From positions 1-41,640 of the forward strand of contig JAMPII010000018.1 of NCBI GenBank assembly GCA_023662835.1: DNA of 41,640 nucleotides. Direction: 5' to 3'. Source of the DNA: Muribaculaceae bacterium. Lineage in GTDB: Bacteria; Bacteroidota; Bacteroidia; Bacteroidales; Muribaculaceae. The position numbers were made by a program, and so were the translations under genes. Shown piece by piece: positions 7,990 through 15,594 of the stretch. Numbering within the stretch: the stretch's first letter is position 1; each line of letters opens with the position of its first letter. The notes under the pieces are model-generated. The model had not been told where the DNA came from. It saw nothing but the letters and a program-made list of their open reading frames with translations, and searched no databases.

Positions 7990-8766
7990 CTATCGGAGCG
8001 TTGAGCCGGTACAAAAGGCCTGAACTTTTCCGAAGGGAAGCTGCCCTTCGAGTTTTATCGGGATGCGCTGGTCGTCGGCCGAGATCCAAGAGTACATCGG
8101 TGCGTCCGACTCCTTCCCGTTTTGTGTAAAAGTGAAAGTTACTTCATAGGTGTTATGTTTGCGGCCGTCGATTTTTATAGTGCGGGGGCCACGATAAATC
8201 AGTGTGAGCCGCTCAACCTTTTTCCCTGAGAAAACATCGAAAGTCAGCTCGCTACCCAGCTTCATTGAAGGGAAGTCGATTTGGCGCATGTAGTAGTAAA
8301 CCGACAGCATGTCAACTGCTGGCACGCTGCCATAAAGCACTGTATCGGAAACTATTACAGGCCCGTCGTTCTTTTGACGCTGACGGTGAGCATTAACGGT
8401 TACCGTATTACCTATCTGTCTGAACGTTAAGCGGTCAACCTTATTAAGATTCCCTTCGTGGGTTAGTTTAATATATTCTGTTGGGGCACAAGTGAGAATG
8501 TCCATTTTCGTTTTCAGAGTGTCGCGCACACGGAAAACCTTGTCGGCCCAGGGCACTGTCCTTGCCGCCAGCATGGCGTTGTACTTGTTGCCGGCTTTAC
8601 GCAGCGATAGAGTGGCCGTACCGGCTTCCTTATTTATCAACCCCCATTTGTACATTATCGAATAGTGCAAATCCTCGTCGGGCAAAGTCACCGCTGAGCC
8701 CGGAAAAACAAGTAAGATGGCAATAAAGACTATCAGATATTTAAAGCAATTTGTCATAGGTTTCAT
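7990..8766 (-). CDS. DUF3108 domain-containing exported protein
   Basis: A 258-residue protein with an N-terminal hydrophobic segment (about residues 10-27) that should act as a signal peptide. The rest fits the DUF3108 family: an opening Tyr-rich strand (LHYSIMYKWGLINKEAGTATL), the segment DMLSVYYYMRQIDF, and the closing pattern PIKLEGQLPFGKVQA. The fold is probably a periplasmic beta-rich, lipocalin- or LolA-like barrel; no biochemical role is established. Its ATG overlaps the stop codon of thymidine kinase in an ATGA, so it is translated from the same message. Start at 8766 (MKP) is used; an in-frame ATG three codons later is also possible. Confidence 0.88.
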   Translation of the reverse strand: MKPMTNCFKYLIVFIAILLVFPGSAVTLPDEDLHYSIMYKWGLINKEAGTATLSLRKAGNKYNAMLAARTVPWADKVFRVRDTLKTKMDILTCAPTEYIKLTHEGNLNKVDRLTFRQIGNTVTVNAHRQRQKNDGPVIVSDTVLYGSVPAVDMLSVYYYMRQIDFPSMKLGSELTFDVFSGKKVERLTLIYRGPRTIKIDGRKHNTYEVTFTFTQNGKESDAPMYSWISADDQRIPIKLEGQLPFGKVQAFCTGSTLR

Positions 8767-9404
8767 GTAGTTTTGGGAAAGTCAGGGAAAGGAAGAGTGT
8801 GACGGGTAGCTTGCTCAATACGGTTGTTGCGCCAGCATTTGCGGCAAACAGCTATGTAACGGTCGTCGCCGCCAATCTCCACCTGGTCGCCTTGCGTAAC
8901 AAAATCACCATTTGAATCGATACGGGCATTCACTATCGTCTTTCGTCCGCAGGTACACGTACTTTTTATCTCGTCGATCGAGTCGGCAATTTCAAAAAGT
9001 CGTCGTGACCCCTCAAACAAGCGGGTGCGAAAATCGGTTCGCAACCCATAGCAAACAACGTTCGAGCCATAATCGTCAACAATACGGGCAAGCTGATCAA
9101 CCTGCTCGGCGGTAAGAAACTGGGCCTCGTCAACTAGAAACCAATCGATTACCGACATCGTGCGTTCAAACATCTCCTGTGCAAGCAAATACAAGTCGGT
9201 ATCGGCATATATCCAGCTGCAGCGGCGTTCAATGCCTATGCGCGAGCGTATAACACAATCCTTCTCACGGGTGTCGACAATAGGTTTGAGGCACGCGTAC
9301 GACAAGTTACGCTCCTCAAAATTATAGGCCTGCGTAAGGAGTAGAGCGGTTTTTGCCGACCCCATGGTACCATATCGGAAATATAGTTTGCCTTTTCGGT
9401 TCAT
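8763..9404 (-). CDS. tdk: Thymidine kinase (type II)
   Basis: A 213-residue cytoplasmic enzyme that phosphorylates thymidine to dTMP with ATP in pyrimidine salvage. The P-loop is GTMGSAKT (12-19), the Walker B/catalytic segment is VDEAQF (91-96, catalytic Glu93), and four Cys (150, 152, 187, 190) form the zinc-binding lasso region. The P-loop has Ala where most have Gly just before the Lys. The frame can be extended by three codons to a TTG at 9413, but the ATG at 9404 (MNRKGK) is the more likely start. It is translationally coupled to the DUF3108 gene downstream. I see no strong consensus promoter in the 172 bp upstream. Confidence 0.95.
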   Translation of the reverse strand: MNRKGKLYFRYGTMGSAKTALLLTQAYNFEERNLSYACLKPIVDTREKDCVIRSRIGIERRCSWIYADTDLYLLAQEMFERTMSVIDWFLVDEAQFLTAEQVDQLARIVDDYGSNVVCYGLRTDFRTRLFEGSRRLFEIADSIDEIKSTCTCGRKTIVNARIDSNGDFVTQGDQVEIGGDDRYIAVCRKCWRNNRIEQATRHTLPFPDFPKTT

Positions 9405-9576
9405 TTTACTCAATTAATTGAATCGCGGTGCTTATTTAAACAGCAGCTAGCGTAAACACACCTCATAAACTAACGCTAAGTTATGGATAATAGTTGAGAA
9501 ATAAGCAATTTGGTGACAAAATTCTTCTTCAATACTATGCATTCGCGAAGCGGCAGACCCCGGAATTCACACCTCG

Positions 9577-10989
9577 TTAAGAGCCTGTTTTGCCTAAGGG
9601 CCCATAGTTTGGTTCAACATACACGTACGCCCCAAGGTCGGGCATCGACATCGACCGGGGATTACCGTAAAAGTCGACCGCCGCTTCGGGGAGAGTCAAT
9701 GCCGCGTCGGCCACTCCGATTGCTGGCGAGCCGGAGCGCAGCCTGTAGTCGAAATAATAATCATTGCGCACGGTGTAGTACAGCGGGTCCTGCCCCCATA
9801 TCGTTTCCAGAAAATTGTCATCGTCGGTTCCGTTGCTTCGAATCAGGCACCGGCGTATCAGTACATCCATTCCGTCGAGCGTGCCGGGACTTACATCGGC
9901 TCCCAGTCCGTATATTATACAATTATCAACGCGCGCCGATATGTCCATGCCGGCTAGTGTCAAAGCGGCTCCGGCTATGGCCGAAAACAGATAGTTGTTT
10001 GAGAATGTACAATGGTTTAGCACATGCCTGCCACCGGCGAGATTAACCAGACCTGCGCCCGCTTCGGAGAATTCGCATCCTATCGCCGTTACGTTACGTG
10101 CTTCTGAAGTAAGCACCGTCGACTGCGAATTCGTTAAACGGGAATTTATCAATACAAGTTCCGGTTCGGCAACCTCGTCTTCATCGTAGCGCTGGGCGAA
10201 TGTAATGCCCCCTACTGTATTTCGTATAATGGTGTTACGCAAGTAATTGTTCTTGCTCTCAGGTCCGAAATGAACCCCACTCCACTGCCCCGACATAATT
10301 TCGTATGGTATACGGCCTACAACCTGGTCAAAGCGGTCGCCATCCATGAGCACGGTATTCTGTGCCGTCCCGTTCGACACTAACGTTCCGTCGACCTGCA
10401 AATATGCCTTGTCGTGGAAATGAAGCCGCACACCCTCGTCGAGCGTAAGCTTGACATTGGGCGCAACGATTATGCCTTCCATTATCCTGTAGGGCGACTC
10501 GGCTGTGAACGTCATATCTGAATTGATTTCCAGCGAAGTAATCGTTTTTACATTCTCCGAAATCGCGTTAAGCACAACTGTACTCTCCACTCCGTTTACA
10601 ACAAAGTCGAGATGCGCGTTATATTCCACAGGGCCTGTCGACGGGTTACTGGGGAACGTTGCTTCAACAAGCACAAAAATCGAGTCGTTACTACGTATAT
10701 CAACATTCTGGAATTGCGTCCCGGCGATGCCGTCAACATTGATTCGCCACGACACATCGGTGTCAGCCTCGCGCAGCGATATACTGCTGATGCTTATCCC
10801 TTTGCCGTTGCGATTATATACCTTGAATGTACGAGTGGGCGTTCCCTCGCCGGCAAATGTATAGCCTATGCGCAGAGTATCGGTCGAATAAATTGGTTGT
10901 ACCGACGGCGAATGTGTTATACTGTCGTCGATACACGAATATAACGCACTTGCCGCCAAACATATGATTGTATATATAAATAAACGCAT
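9577..10989 (-). CDS. Lipoprotein with right-handed parallel beta-helix domain
   Basis: A 470-residue lipoprotein: signal peptide with lipobox LYSC (Cys19). The acidic residues right after the Cys (CIDDS) resemble the Bacteroidetes surface-lipoprotein export signal, so it may face outward; that is inference. Residues about 35-145 form a beta-sandwich-like domain, and about 150-440 form the beta-helix, seen as successive short rungs (LRNTIIRNTVGGITF, ALTLAGMDISARVDNCIIYG). Such helices are found in polysaccharide lyases and adhesins, but I see no catalytic motif. It has 163 bp before the tdk promoter region and its own short upstream gap, so it is probably monocistronic. No terminator is obvious; a loose inverted repeat (TAGCGT/ACGCTA) lies in 9468-9486 and beyond. 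Confidence 0.86.
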   Translation of the reverse strand: MRLFIYTIICLAASALYSCIDDSITHSPSVQPIYSTDTLRIGYTFAGEGTPTRTFKVYNRNGKGISISSISLREADTDVSWRINVDGIAGTQFQNVDIRSNDSIFVLVEATFPSNPSTGPVEYNAHLDFVVNGVESTVVLNAISENVKTITSLEINSDMTFTAESPYRIMEGIIVAPNVKLTLDEGVRLHFHDKAYLQVDGTLVSNGTAQNTVLMDGDRFDQVVGRIPYEIMSGQWSGVHFGPESKNNYLRNTIIRNTVGGITFAQRYDEDEVAEPELVLINSRLTNSQSTVLTSEARNVTAIGCEFSEAGAGLVNLAGGRHVLNHCTFSNNYLFSAIAGAALTLAGMDISARVDNCIIYGLGADVSPGTLDGMDVLIRRCLIRSNGTDDDNFLETIWGQDPLYYTVRNDYYFDYRLRSGSPAIGVADAALTLPEAAVDFYGNPRSMSMPDLGAYVYVEPNYGPLGKTGS

Positions 10990-11036
10990 TGTGTTTCAAT
11001 TTTATATATTAACGCACCCACATACCTATTTATTGT

Positions 11037-11071
11037 AAAAAAAGGTGGCACACCTTCACAGGCATGCCACC
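11037..11071 (-). terminator. Intrinsic terminator after the biotin carboxyltransferase gene
   Basis: A 7-bp GC-rich stem (11044-11050 with 11065-11071) around a 14-nt loop, followed on the minus strand by seven T residues (11037-11043). It lies 25 bp past the stop codon at 11097. Confidence 0.88.
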
Positions 11072-11096
11072 GCATAATGTATAATTTTCTTTATTT

Positions 11097-12959
11097 TTAC
11101 TCGTATTCTACTAGTGCCTGATCGGCAGCAACTGTTTCGCCCGGTTTAACCAACAGGCGTTTAACAGTATGTGTGCTTTCGGCCTCTATCTCATTTTCCA
11201 TCTTCATAGCTTCCAGCACCATAAGGCATTCGCCTGCCGAAACTTTATCGCCCGGTTTTACATTGATGGAAATAATCGTGCCGGGCATCGGAGCCAGCGT
11301 TACCGGACCTGTAACAGGTTCGTCGGCTGCTGGAAGCTCTGCCTCTTCGCCGGCTGCTGGAAGCTCCGGTTCTGAAGGTTTTTGCGCCTCATACTCTTCT
11401 GCACGGCGCTTGCGCAGGAACGTGTTGGCAACCGTTGGGAGCAACTCGAGCAGCAGGTACTCTTCCTGATTTTTAGCCAACTTCACCCCTCCGTATTCGG
11501 GCAGTTCGGGATTTTCCGGTTTGCGGTATTTGGAAACATCATATGGAGTTTCTTCGGGGCTACCCGTGATTGCTGCGCGGAATTCCGGATCGATAGCCAC
11601 AGGTGTATGGCCATACTCCCCTTTCACAAGCGATACAAACTGGTTCGACGGAGTCGAATAATCCTTATTTCCTTTCTTGCGGTCGATAGCAAAACTAACG
11701 GCCTGCGAACCGACAATCTGTGATGTTGGTGTTACCAGCGGAACTAATCCGGCATCGCGACGCACCTTAGGAATCAGAGCCATAGCATCGTCGAGCAGGT
11801 CGCTCGAGCCAAGAGCCTTCAGCTGAGCCACCATGTTGGAGTACATACCGCCAGGAACCTCAGCGTTTTTAACCAATTCGTTTGGTTTGGGGAATTCGAA
11901 GTAAGCCTCAATCGCGTGGCAAGCTTCGAGCAACGCACCCTCGTCATTTGCTTTGGCTGCTATGATTGCGGCGTCGAACAGAGCGTCGATTTCAGCCGGA
12001 AGCACGTCGGTAAGCGGGTTGAACGCCTTGGGGAAATGGTCCTTATTCAGGTCGAACGCGGCAAGCGACTTGCGTATGTTATACAATTCGTCGCGAATAC
12101 GGCCTACTGCCTCCATGTTAACCTCTACTTCTACGCCAAGTTTTTTACAGAACACATAAATCAGTTCTATAGCCGGAGCGGCTGAGCCTTCGCCGAACCA
12201 CCATATATTTGTGTCGAGAATGTCAACGCCATTAATGATGGCTACCAGCGACGATGCCAAACCATAGCCGGGTGTGCAATGTGTATGGAAATCAACCGGC
12301 ACACTGACAGCGTTTTTCAGCGCCGACATCAGGGTTGCTATGCGCGCCGGGTTAACCAAACCGGCCATATCCTTGAGCGTGATGATTTTCGCGCCGTATT
12401 TTTCCATCGCAACGGCTTTCTCGACGAAGTATTCGTCGGTGAATATCTTTTCTGGAGCTTTTCCAAACAATTTGGCGAAAAATCCTTTTGGCTTCTCATC
12501 TTTTGGATCGACAGTGTAGCATACAGCACCATCGGCAATGCCACCAAGTTCGTTGATCATTCTTATCGACTCCTTAACGTTGTCGAGGTCGTTCAAAGCA
12601 TCGAAAATACGCATTACGTTCAATCCGTTGGCAATCGCTTCCTTGTAGAAACCCTCAAGCACACTGTCGGGATAGGGAACATAGCCGAACAGGTTGCGGC
12701 CGCGCGATAGAGCCGACAGCAGCGAATGCCCTTTCATGGCCTTGCTCACTGTGCGCAAACGATTCCAAGGCGATTCGTCGAGATAGCGCATCACCGAGTC
12801 GGGTACTGCGCCTCCCCAAACCTCCATTATATAGAAACCGGCATTTTCGTAAAGGGGAAGTAAATGGTCGATATCCGATTGTTTCATTCGGGTAGCAAAC
12901 AATGACTGCTGCCCGTCGCGTAGAGTCAAATCTCTGATTTTAAGTTTACGTTGTGCCAT
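11097..12959 (-). CDS. oadA: Biotin-dependent carboxyltransferase, oxaloacetate decarboxylase alpha / pyruvate carboxylase B type
   Basis: A 620-residue protein with an N-terminal carboxyltransferase TIM barrel (DLTLRDGQQS at 10-19, metal-binding Asp15; TLKDMAG with Lys196; FHTHCTPG), a conserved carboxylase middle region, an Ala/Pro/Glu linker, and a C-terminal biotinyl domain (EAMKMEN, biotin Lys586). It moves CO2 between biotin and pyruvate/oxaloacetate. A charged insert of about 20 residues follows position 151. The linker carries a 16-bp DNA repeat spaced 27 bp apart (11324-11339, 11351-11366), encoding two ELPAA units. No biotin carboxylase or OadB/OadG gene is nearby, so whether it decarboxylates oxaloacetate, carboxylates pyruvate with a distant partner, or acts in transcarboxylation is open. 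Confidence 0.9.
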   Translation of the reverse strand: MAQRKLKIRDLTLRDGQQSLFATRMKQSDIDHLLPLYENAGFYIMEVWGGAVPDSVMRYLDESPWNRLRTVSKAMKGHSLLSALSRGRNLFGYVPYPDSVLEGFYKEAIANGLNVMRIFDALNDLDNVKESIRMINELGGIADGAVCYTVDPKDEKPKGFFAKLFGKAPEKIFTDEYFVEKAVAMEKYGAKIITLKDMAGLVNPARIATLMSALKNAVSVPVDFHTHCTPGYGLASSLVAIINGVDILDTNIWWFGEGSAAPAIELIYVFCKKLGVEVEVNMEAVGRIRDELYNIRKSLAAFDLNKDHFPKAFNPLTDVLPAEIDALFDAAIIAAKANDEGALLEACHAIEAYFEFPKPNELVKNAEVPGGMYSNMVAQLKALGSSDLLDDAMALIPKVRRDAGLVPLVTPTSQIVGSQAVSFAIDRKKGNKDYSTPSNQFVSLVKGEYGHTPVAIDPEFRAAITGSPEETPYDVSKYRKPENPELPEYGGVKLAKNQEEYLLLELLPTVANTFLRKRRAEEYEAQKPSEPELPAAGEEAELPAADEPVTGPVTLAPMPGTIISINVKPGDKVSAGECLMVLEAMKMENEIEAESTHTVKRLLVKPGETVAADQALVEYE

Positions 12960-12988
12960 AATGATAAACTTTTTTGGTTATGTTTTCG

Positions 12989-13020
12989 CAAATATATATA
13001 ATACGATACAATTAAGGAAA
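12989..13020 (-). promoter_or_regulatory. Predicted promoter of the biotin carboxyltransferase gene
   Basis: On the minus strand TTTC (13017-13020, one mismatch) is 20 bp from TATATTTG (12989-12996, exact). The start point would be about 25 nt before the ATG. The -33 box lies inside a 24-bp palindrome. Confidence 0.6.
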
Positions 13021-13033
13021 TATTTCTTTAATT
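13010..13033. repeat. 24-bp AT-rich palindrome upstream of the carboxyltransferase gene
   Basis: Bases 13010-13021 and 13022-13033 are inverted copies with 11 of 12 positions matching and no spacer. It sits 13 bp after the PBP1A stop codon and covers the -33 box of the next promoter. It could be an operator or a poor terminator for PBP1A; lack of a loop or T run favours the operator reading. Confidence 0.5.
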
Positions 13034-13045
13034 ATTCGCCCGACA

Positions 13046-15400
13046 TCAGTCGAATACACCCTCTATGCTCTCTTCCTGTACGGCCGGTTCATCATACTCG
13101 CCATAGTACTCCTTCTGGCAAAGATCGATTCCCTCGGGGAAAGTGAAGGTCACGTCCTGTTTGTAGGGCAAAGTCGAGTCGGCATAAACCTTCGATATGT
13201 ACTTTCCGTAAACTGGCAAAGCCATCGACGCGCCCTGTCCCATTGCCATGCCGTTGAAGTGGATGTAACGTTCTTCGCCACCTACCCATACGCCCGACAC
13301 AAGCTGTGGGGTAAATCCCATGAACCAGCCGTCGGAGTTGGAGTTAGTTGTTCCGGTTTTGCCTCCCATCTGGGCCGTGATATTGTACGGCGGACGGCGC
13401 AGACGGTTACCCGTGCCGCTGTCAACAACATTGAGCAGTATCGACAATATCTTATAGTAGGCATCAGTCGAGATAACCTCAGTGTGGCGGGGAGCAAATT
13501 CACTGATAATGTTGCCCGAGGCATCGGCTATGGCCGTTACGAACAGCGGGTCGACGCGCATTCCCTTGTTGGCAAACGCTGAATAGGCGGTCACCATCTC
13601 TTTAACCGACACATCGCATGGTCCCAGACAGAGCGACATCACCGGGTCGAGCTTGTTGGTTATTCCGAAGTTATGCAGATTGCGCACCAGTGTTGCCGGC
13701 GATAGTTGGCTCATAAGCCGCGCGGATATCCAGTTGTTTGAGTTTGTGAGAGCCCAGCGCAAATCAACCATTTCGCCTACGCGCGCGCTGCCGGCATTGC
13801 GTGGCGACCACGGGCGCCCTATTTCGTCTAAAATCGTAGGCTGTGTGTTGAGGAACATGTCGCATGGTGTGTAGCCCTCTTCCATGGCATACGTGTAAAG
13901 GAACGGTTTTATTGTCGAGCCTATCTGGCGACGGCCGGTGCTCACCATATCGTACTGGAAGAATGTGAAATTCGGGCCACCAACGTAGGCTTTCACATGA
14001 CCAGTCACGGGATCCATCGACATAAATCCGGAGCGGAGAAAGTGCTTCTGATAAAGCATCGAGTCCATTGGAGTCATCACCGTGTCTACGACGCCGCTGT
14101 AGGTGAATACCTTCATTTCCTGCGGGGTGTTGAAAGCCTTTTTTATCTCCTCGGCCGATGCGCCGGCGCGATGCATCGCATAATAGCGGTCGGTCTGCTT
14201 CATAGCTTTGTCGATAAGCGACGCCAGCTGCGCCGATGGAAGCTCCTCGCGGTTGGTTGTGTATGGCGCACCGATCACGCCGCGTTTCTCGCGGAAGAAA
14301 CTTGGTTGCAATGTCTGGCCTAGATGCTCAACAACGGCCTCTTCTGCATAGCGTTGCATACGCGAGTCGATTGTCGTGTAAATTTTAAGGCCATCTGTGT
14401 AAATATCGTAATGCGTTCCGTCAGCTTTGGGATTCTTCTCGATCCAGCCATAAAGCGGGTTGGTTTCCCAGGCTATCGAATCGTCGATAAATTTCTGCTG
14501 CTCCCAACCGCGATAGTTCGATTTTTCGGGGCGCTTGGCGCGCAAAATGCGGCGCAACTCCTCGCGGAAATACGGAGCCAAACCCTCCTTGTGGTCAACC
14601 TTATGAAAATCGAGCGTCAGAGGCAGCTGCGACAGTGAATCAAGCTCCTGACGCGAAATCATATCGTTCTTATACATCTGTTCAAGAACGGTATTGCGGC
14701 GATCGCGAGTGCGCTCTGGCTTTCTGACGGGATTATAGAACGACGGATTTTTCACCATACCGACCAGCGTCGCAGCCTCCTCTATATTCAGGTCCTTGGG
14801 CTCCTTACCGAAGTATACATAGGCAGCCGACTTTATCCCAACGGCATTATACAGGAAGTCGAACTGGTTGAGGTACATCTTGAGAATCTCCTCCTTCGAA
14901 TAGAAACGCTCCAGCTTAACGGCAATCATCCATTCGATTGGCTTTTGCAGAGCGCGTTCCCAAATGCCGTCGCTTTGAGGCGAATACAGTTGCTTGGCGA
15001 GCTGTTGGGTGAGCGTGGAACCACCGCCGGCATTCTTCTGCTGTAATATTAGGGTTTTCACCGCCACACGTACAAGCGCGCGTACGTCAATTCCGGAATG
15101 ATCCTCGAAACGGGAATCCTCGGTTGCTATCAGCGCATCAATCATGTGCTGCGATATATCGTCGTAATCGGCATACACGCGGTTACCCGTACCGCTGAAA
15201 AAACGGCCGAGTTCCTGGCCGTCGGCCGAATATACCACCGATGCAAATTTGTCTTTCGGATTCTTAAGTTCCTCAATATCCGGCATATATCCTATAATAC
15301 CATTATAAATGAGGAAGAGAAACAAAAAGGTGAAGCCAAAAATGGAAGCAAGCGCAATCCACATGGCCGATATTATCTTGGATCTTAGTTCAGGTTTCAT
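13046..15400 (-). CDS. mrcA: Penicillin-binding protein 1A (class A, bifunctional)
   Basis: A 784-residue inner-membrane enzyme that polymerises lipid II and cross-links peptidoglycan. One transmembrane helix (about 12-32) anchors it. The GT51 domain (about 55-240) has EDSRFEDHSG with catalytic Glu94 and the GGSTLTQQL motif (127-134). The transpeptidase domain (about 455-735) has SxxK at Ser495-Lys498, SNN at 554-556 and KTG at 681-683, so both activities look intact. Length is normal for PBP1A. The downstream gap to the carboxyltransferase has only a loop-less palindrome. An exact -7 box (TATATTTG, 15429-15436, minus strand) lies about 30 bp before the ATG. Confidence 0.95.
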   Translation of the reverse strand: MKPELRSKIISAMWIALASIFGFTFLFLFLIYNGIIGYMPDIEELKNPKDKFASVVYSADGQELGRFFSGTGNRVYADYDDISQHMIDALIATEDSRFEDHSGIDVRALVRVAVKTLILQQKNAGGGSTLTQQLAKQLYSPQSDGIWERALQKPIEWMIAVKLERFYSKEEILKMYLNQFDFLYNAVGIKSAAYVYFGKEPKDLNIEEAATLVGMVKNPSFYNPVRKPERTRDRRNTVLEQMYKNDMISRQELDSLSQLPLTLDFHKVDHKEGLAPYFREELRRILRAKRPEKSNYRGWEQQKFIDDSIAWETNPLYGWIEKNPKADGTHYDIYTDGLKIYTTIDSRMQRYAEEAVVEHLGQTLQPSFFREKRGVIGAPYTTNREELPSAQLASLIDKAMKQTDRYYAMHRAGASAEEIKKAFNTPQEMKVFTYSGVVDTVMTPMDSMLYQKHFLRSGFMSMDPVTGHVKAYVGGPNFTFFQYDMVSTGRRQIGSTIKPFLYTYAMEEGYTPCDMFLNTQPTILDEIGRPWSPRNAGSARVGEMVDLRWALTNSNNWISARLMSQLSPATLVRNLHNFGITNKLDPVMSLCLGPCDVSVKEMVTAYSAFANKGMRVDPLFVTAIADASGNIISEFAPRHTEVISTDAYYKILSILLNVVDSGTGNRLRRPPYNITAQMGGKTGTTNSNSDGWFMGFTPQLVSGVWVGGEERYIHFNGMAMGQGASMALPVYGKYISKVYADSTLPYKQDVTFTFPEGIDLCQKEYYGEYDEPAVQEESIEGVFD

Positions 15401-15428
15401 TTACGTGAAATAGTTCGAAAACAATTTA

Positions 15429-15457
15429 CAAATATATCGAATTTTATCAACATCAAC
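15429..15457 (-). promoter_or_regulatory. Possible promoter of the PBP1A gene
   Basis: An exact -7 box TATATTTG (15429-15436) lies 17 bp from GTTG (15454-15457), a three-of-four match to the -33 box. Another exact -7 box (TAAATTTG, 15504-15511) lacks a -33 partner. Confidence 0.45.
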
Positions 15458-15544
15458 CCCTTCCTCATAATTAAAAATAGCTAACGAAATTTACCCTAAA
15501 CCGCAAATTTAATAATGATGCAAGGGTTCATATCTATATAACAA

Positions 15545-15574
15545 AAGAGGCGTGCCCTGATAGACACGCCTCTT
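15545..15574 (-). terminator. Terminator of the double SusC/SusD operon
   Basis: A perfect 10-bp GC-rich stem (15545-15554 with 15565-15574) around a 10-nt loop, followed on the minus strand by four T residues. It starts 20 bp after the SusD stop codon at 15595. Confidence 0.87.
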
Positions 15575-15594
15575 ATATTGTACGAGGGCGGATA

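Noticed and set aside
9510..10046. 178-codon plus-strand frame
   Set aside because: It is rich in Arg, Ser and Pro and lies antisense to the beta-helix lipoprotein; a compositional shadow.
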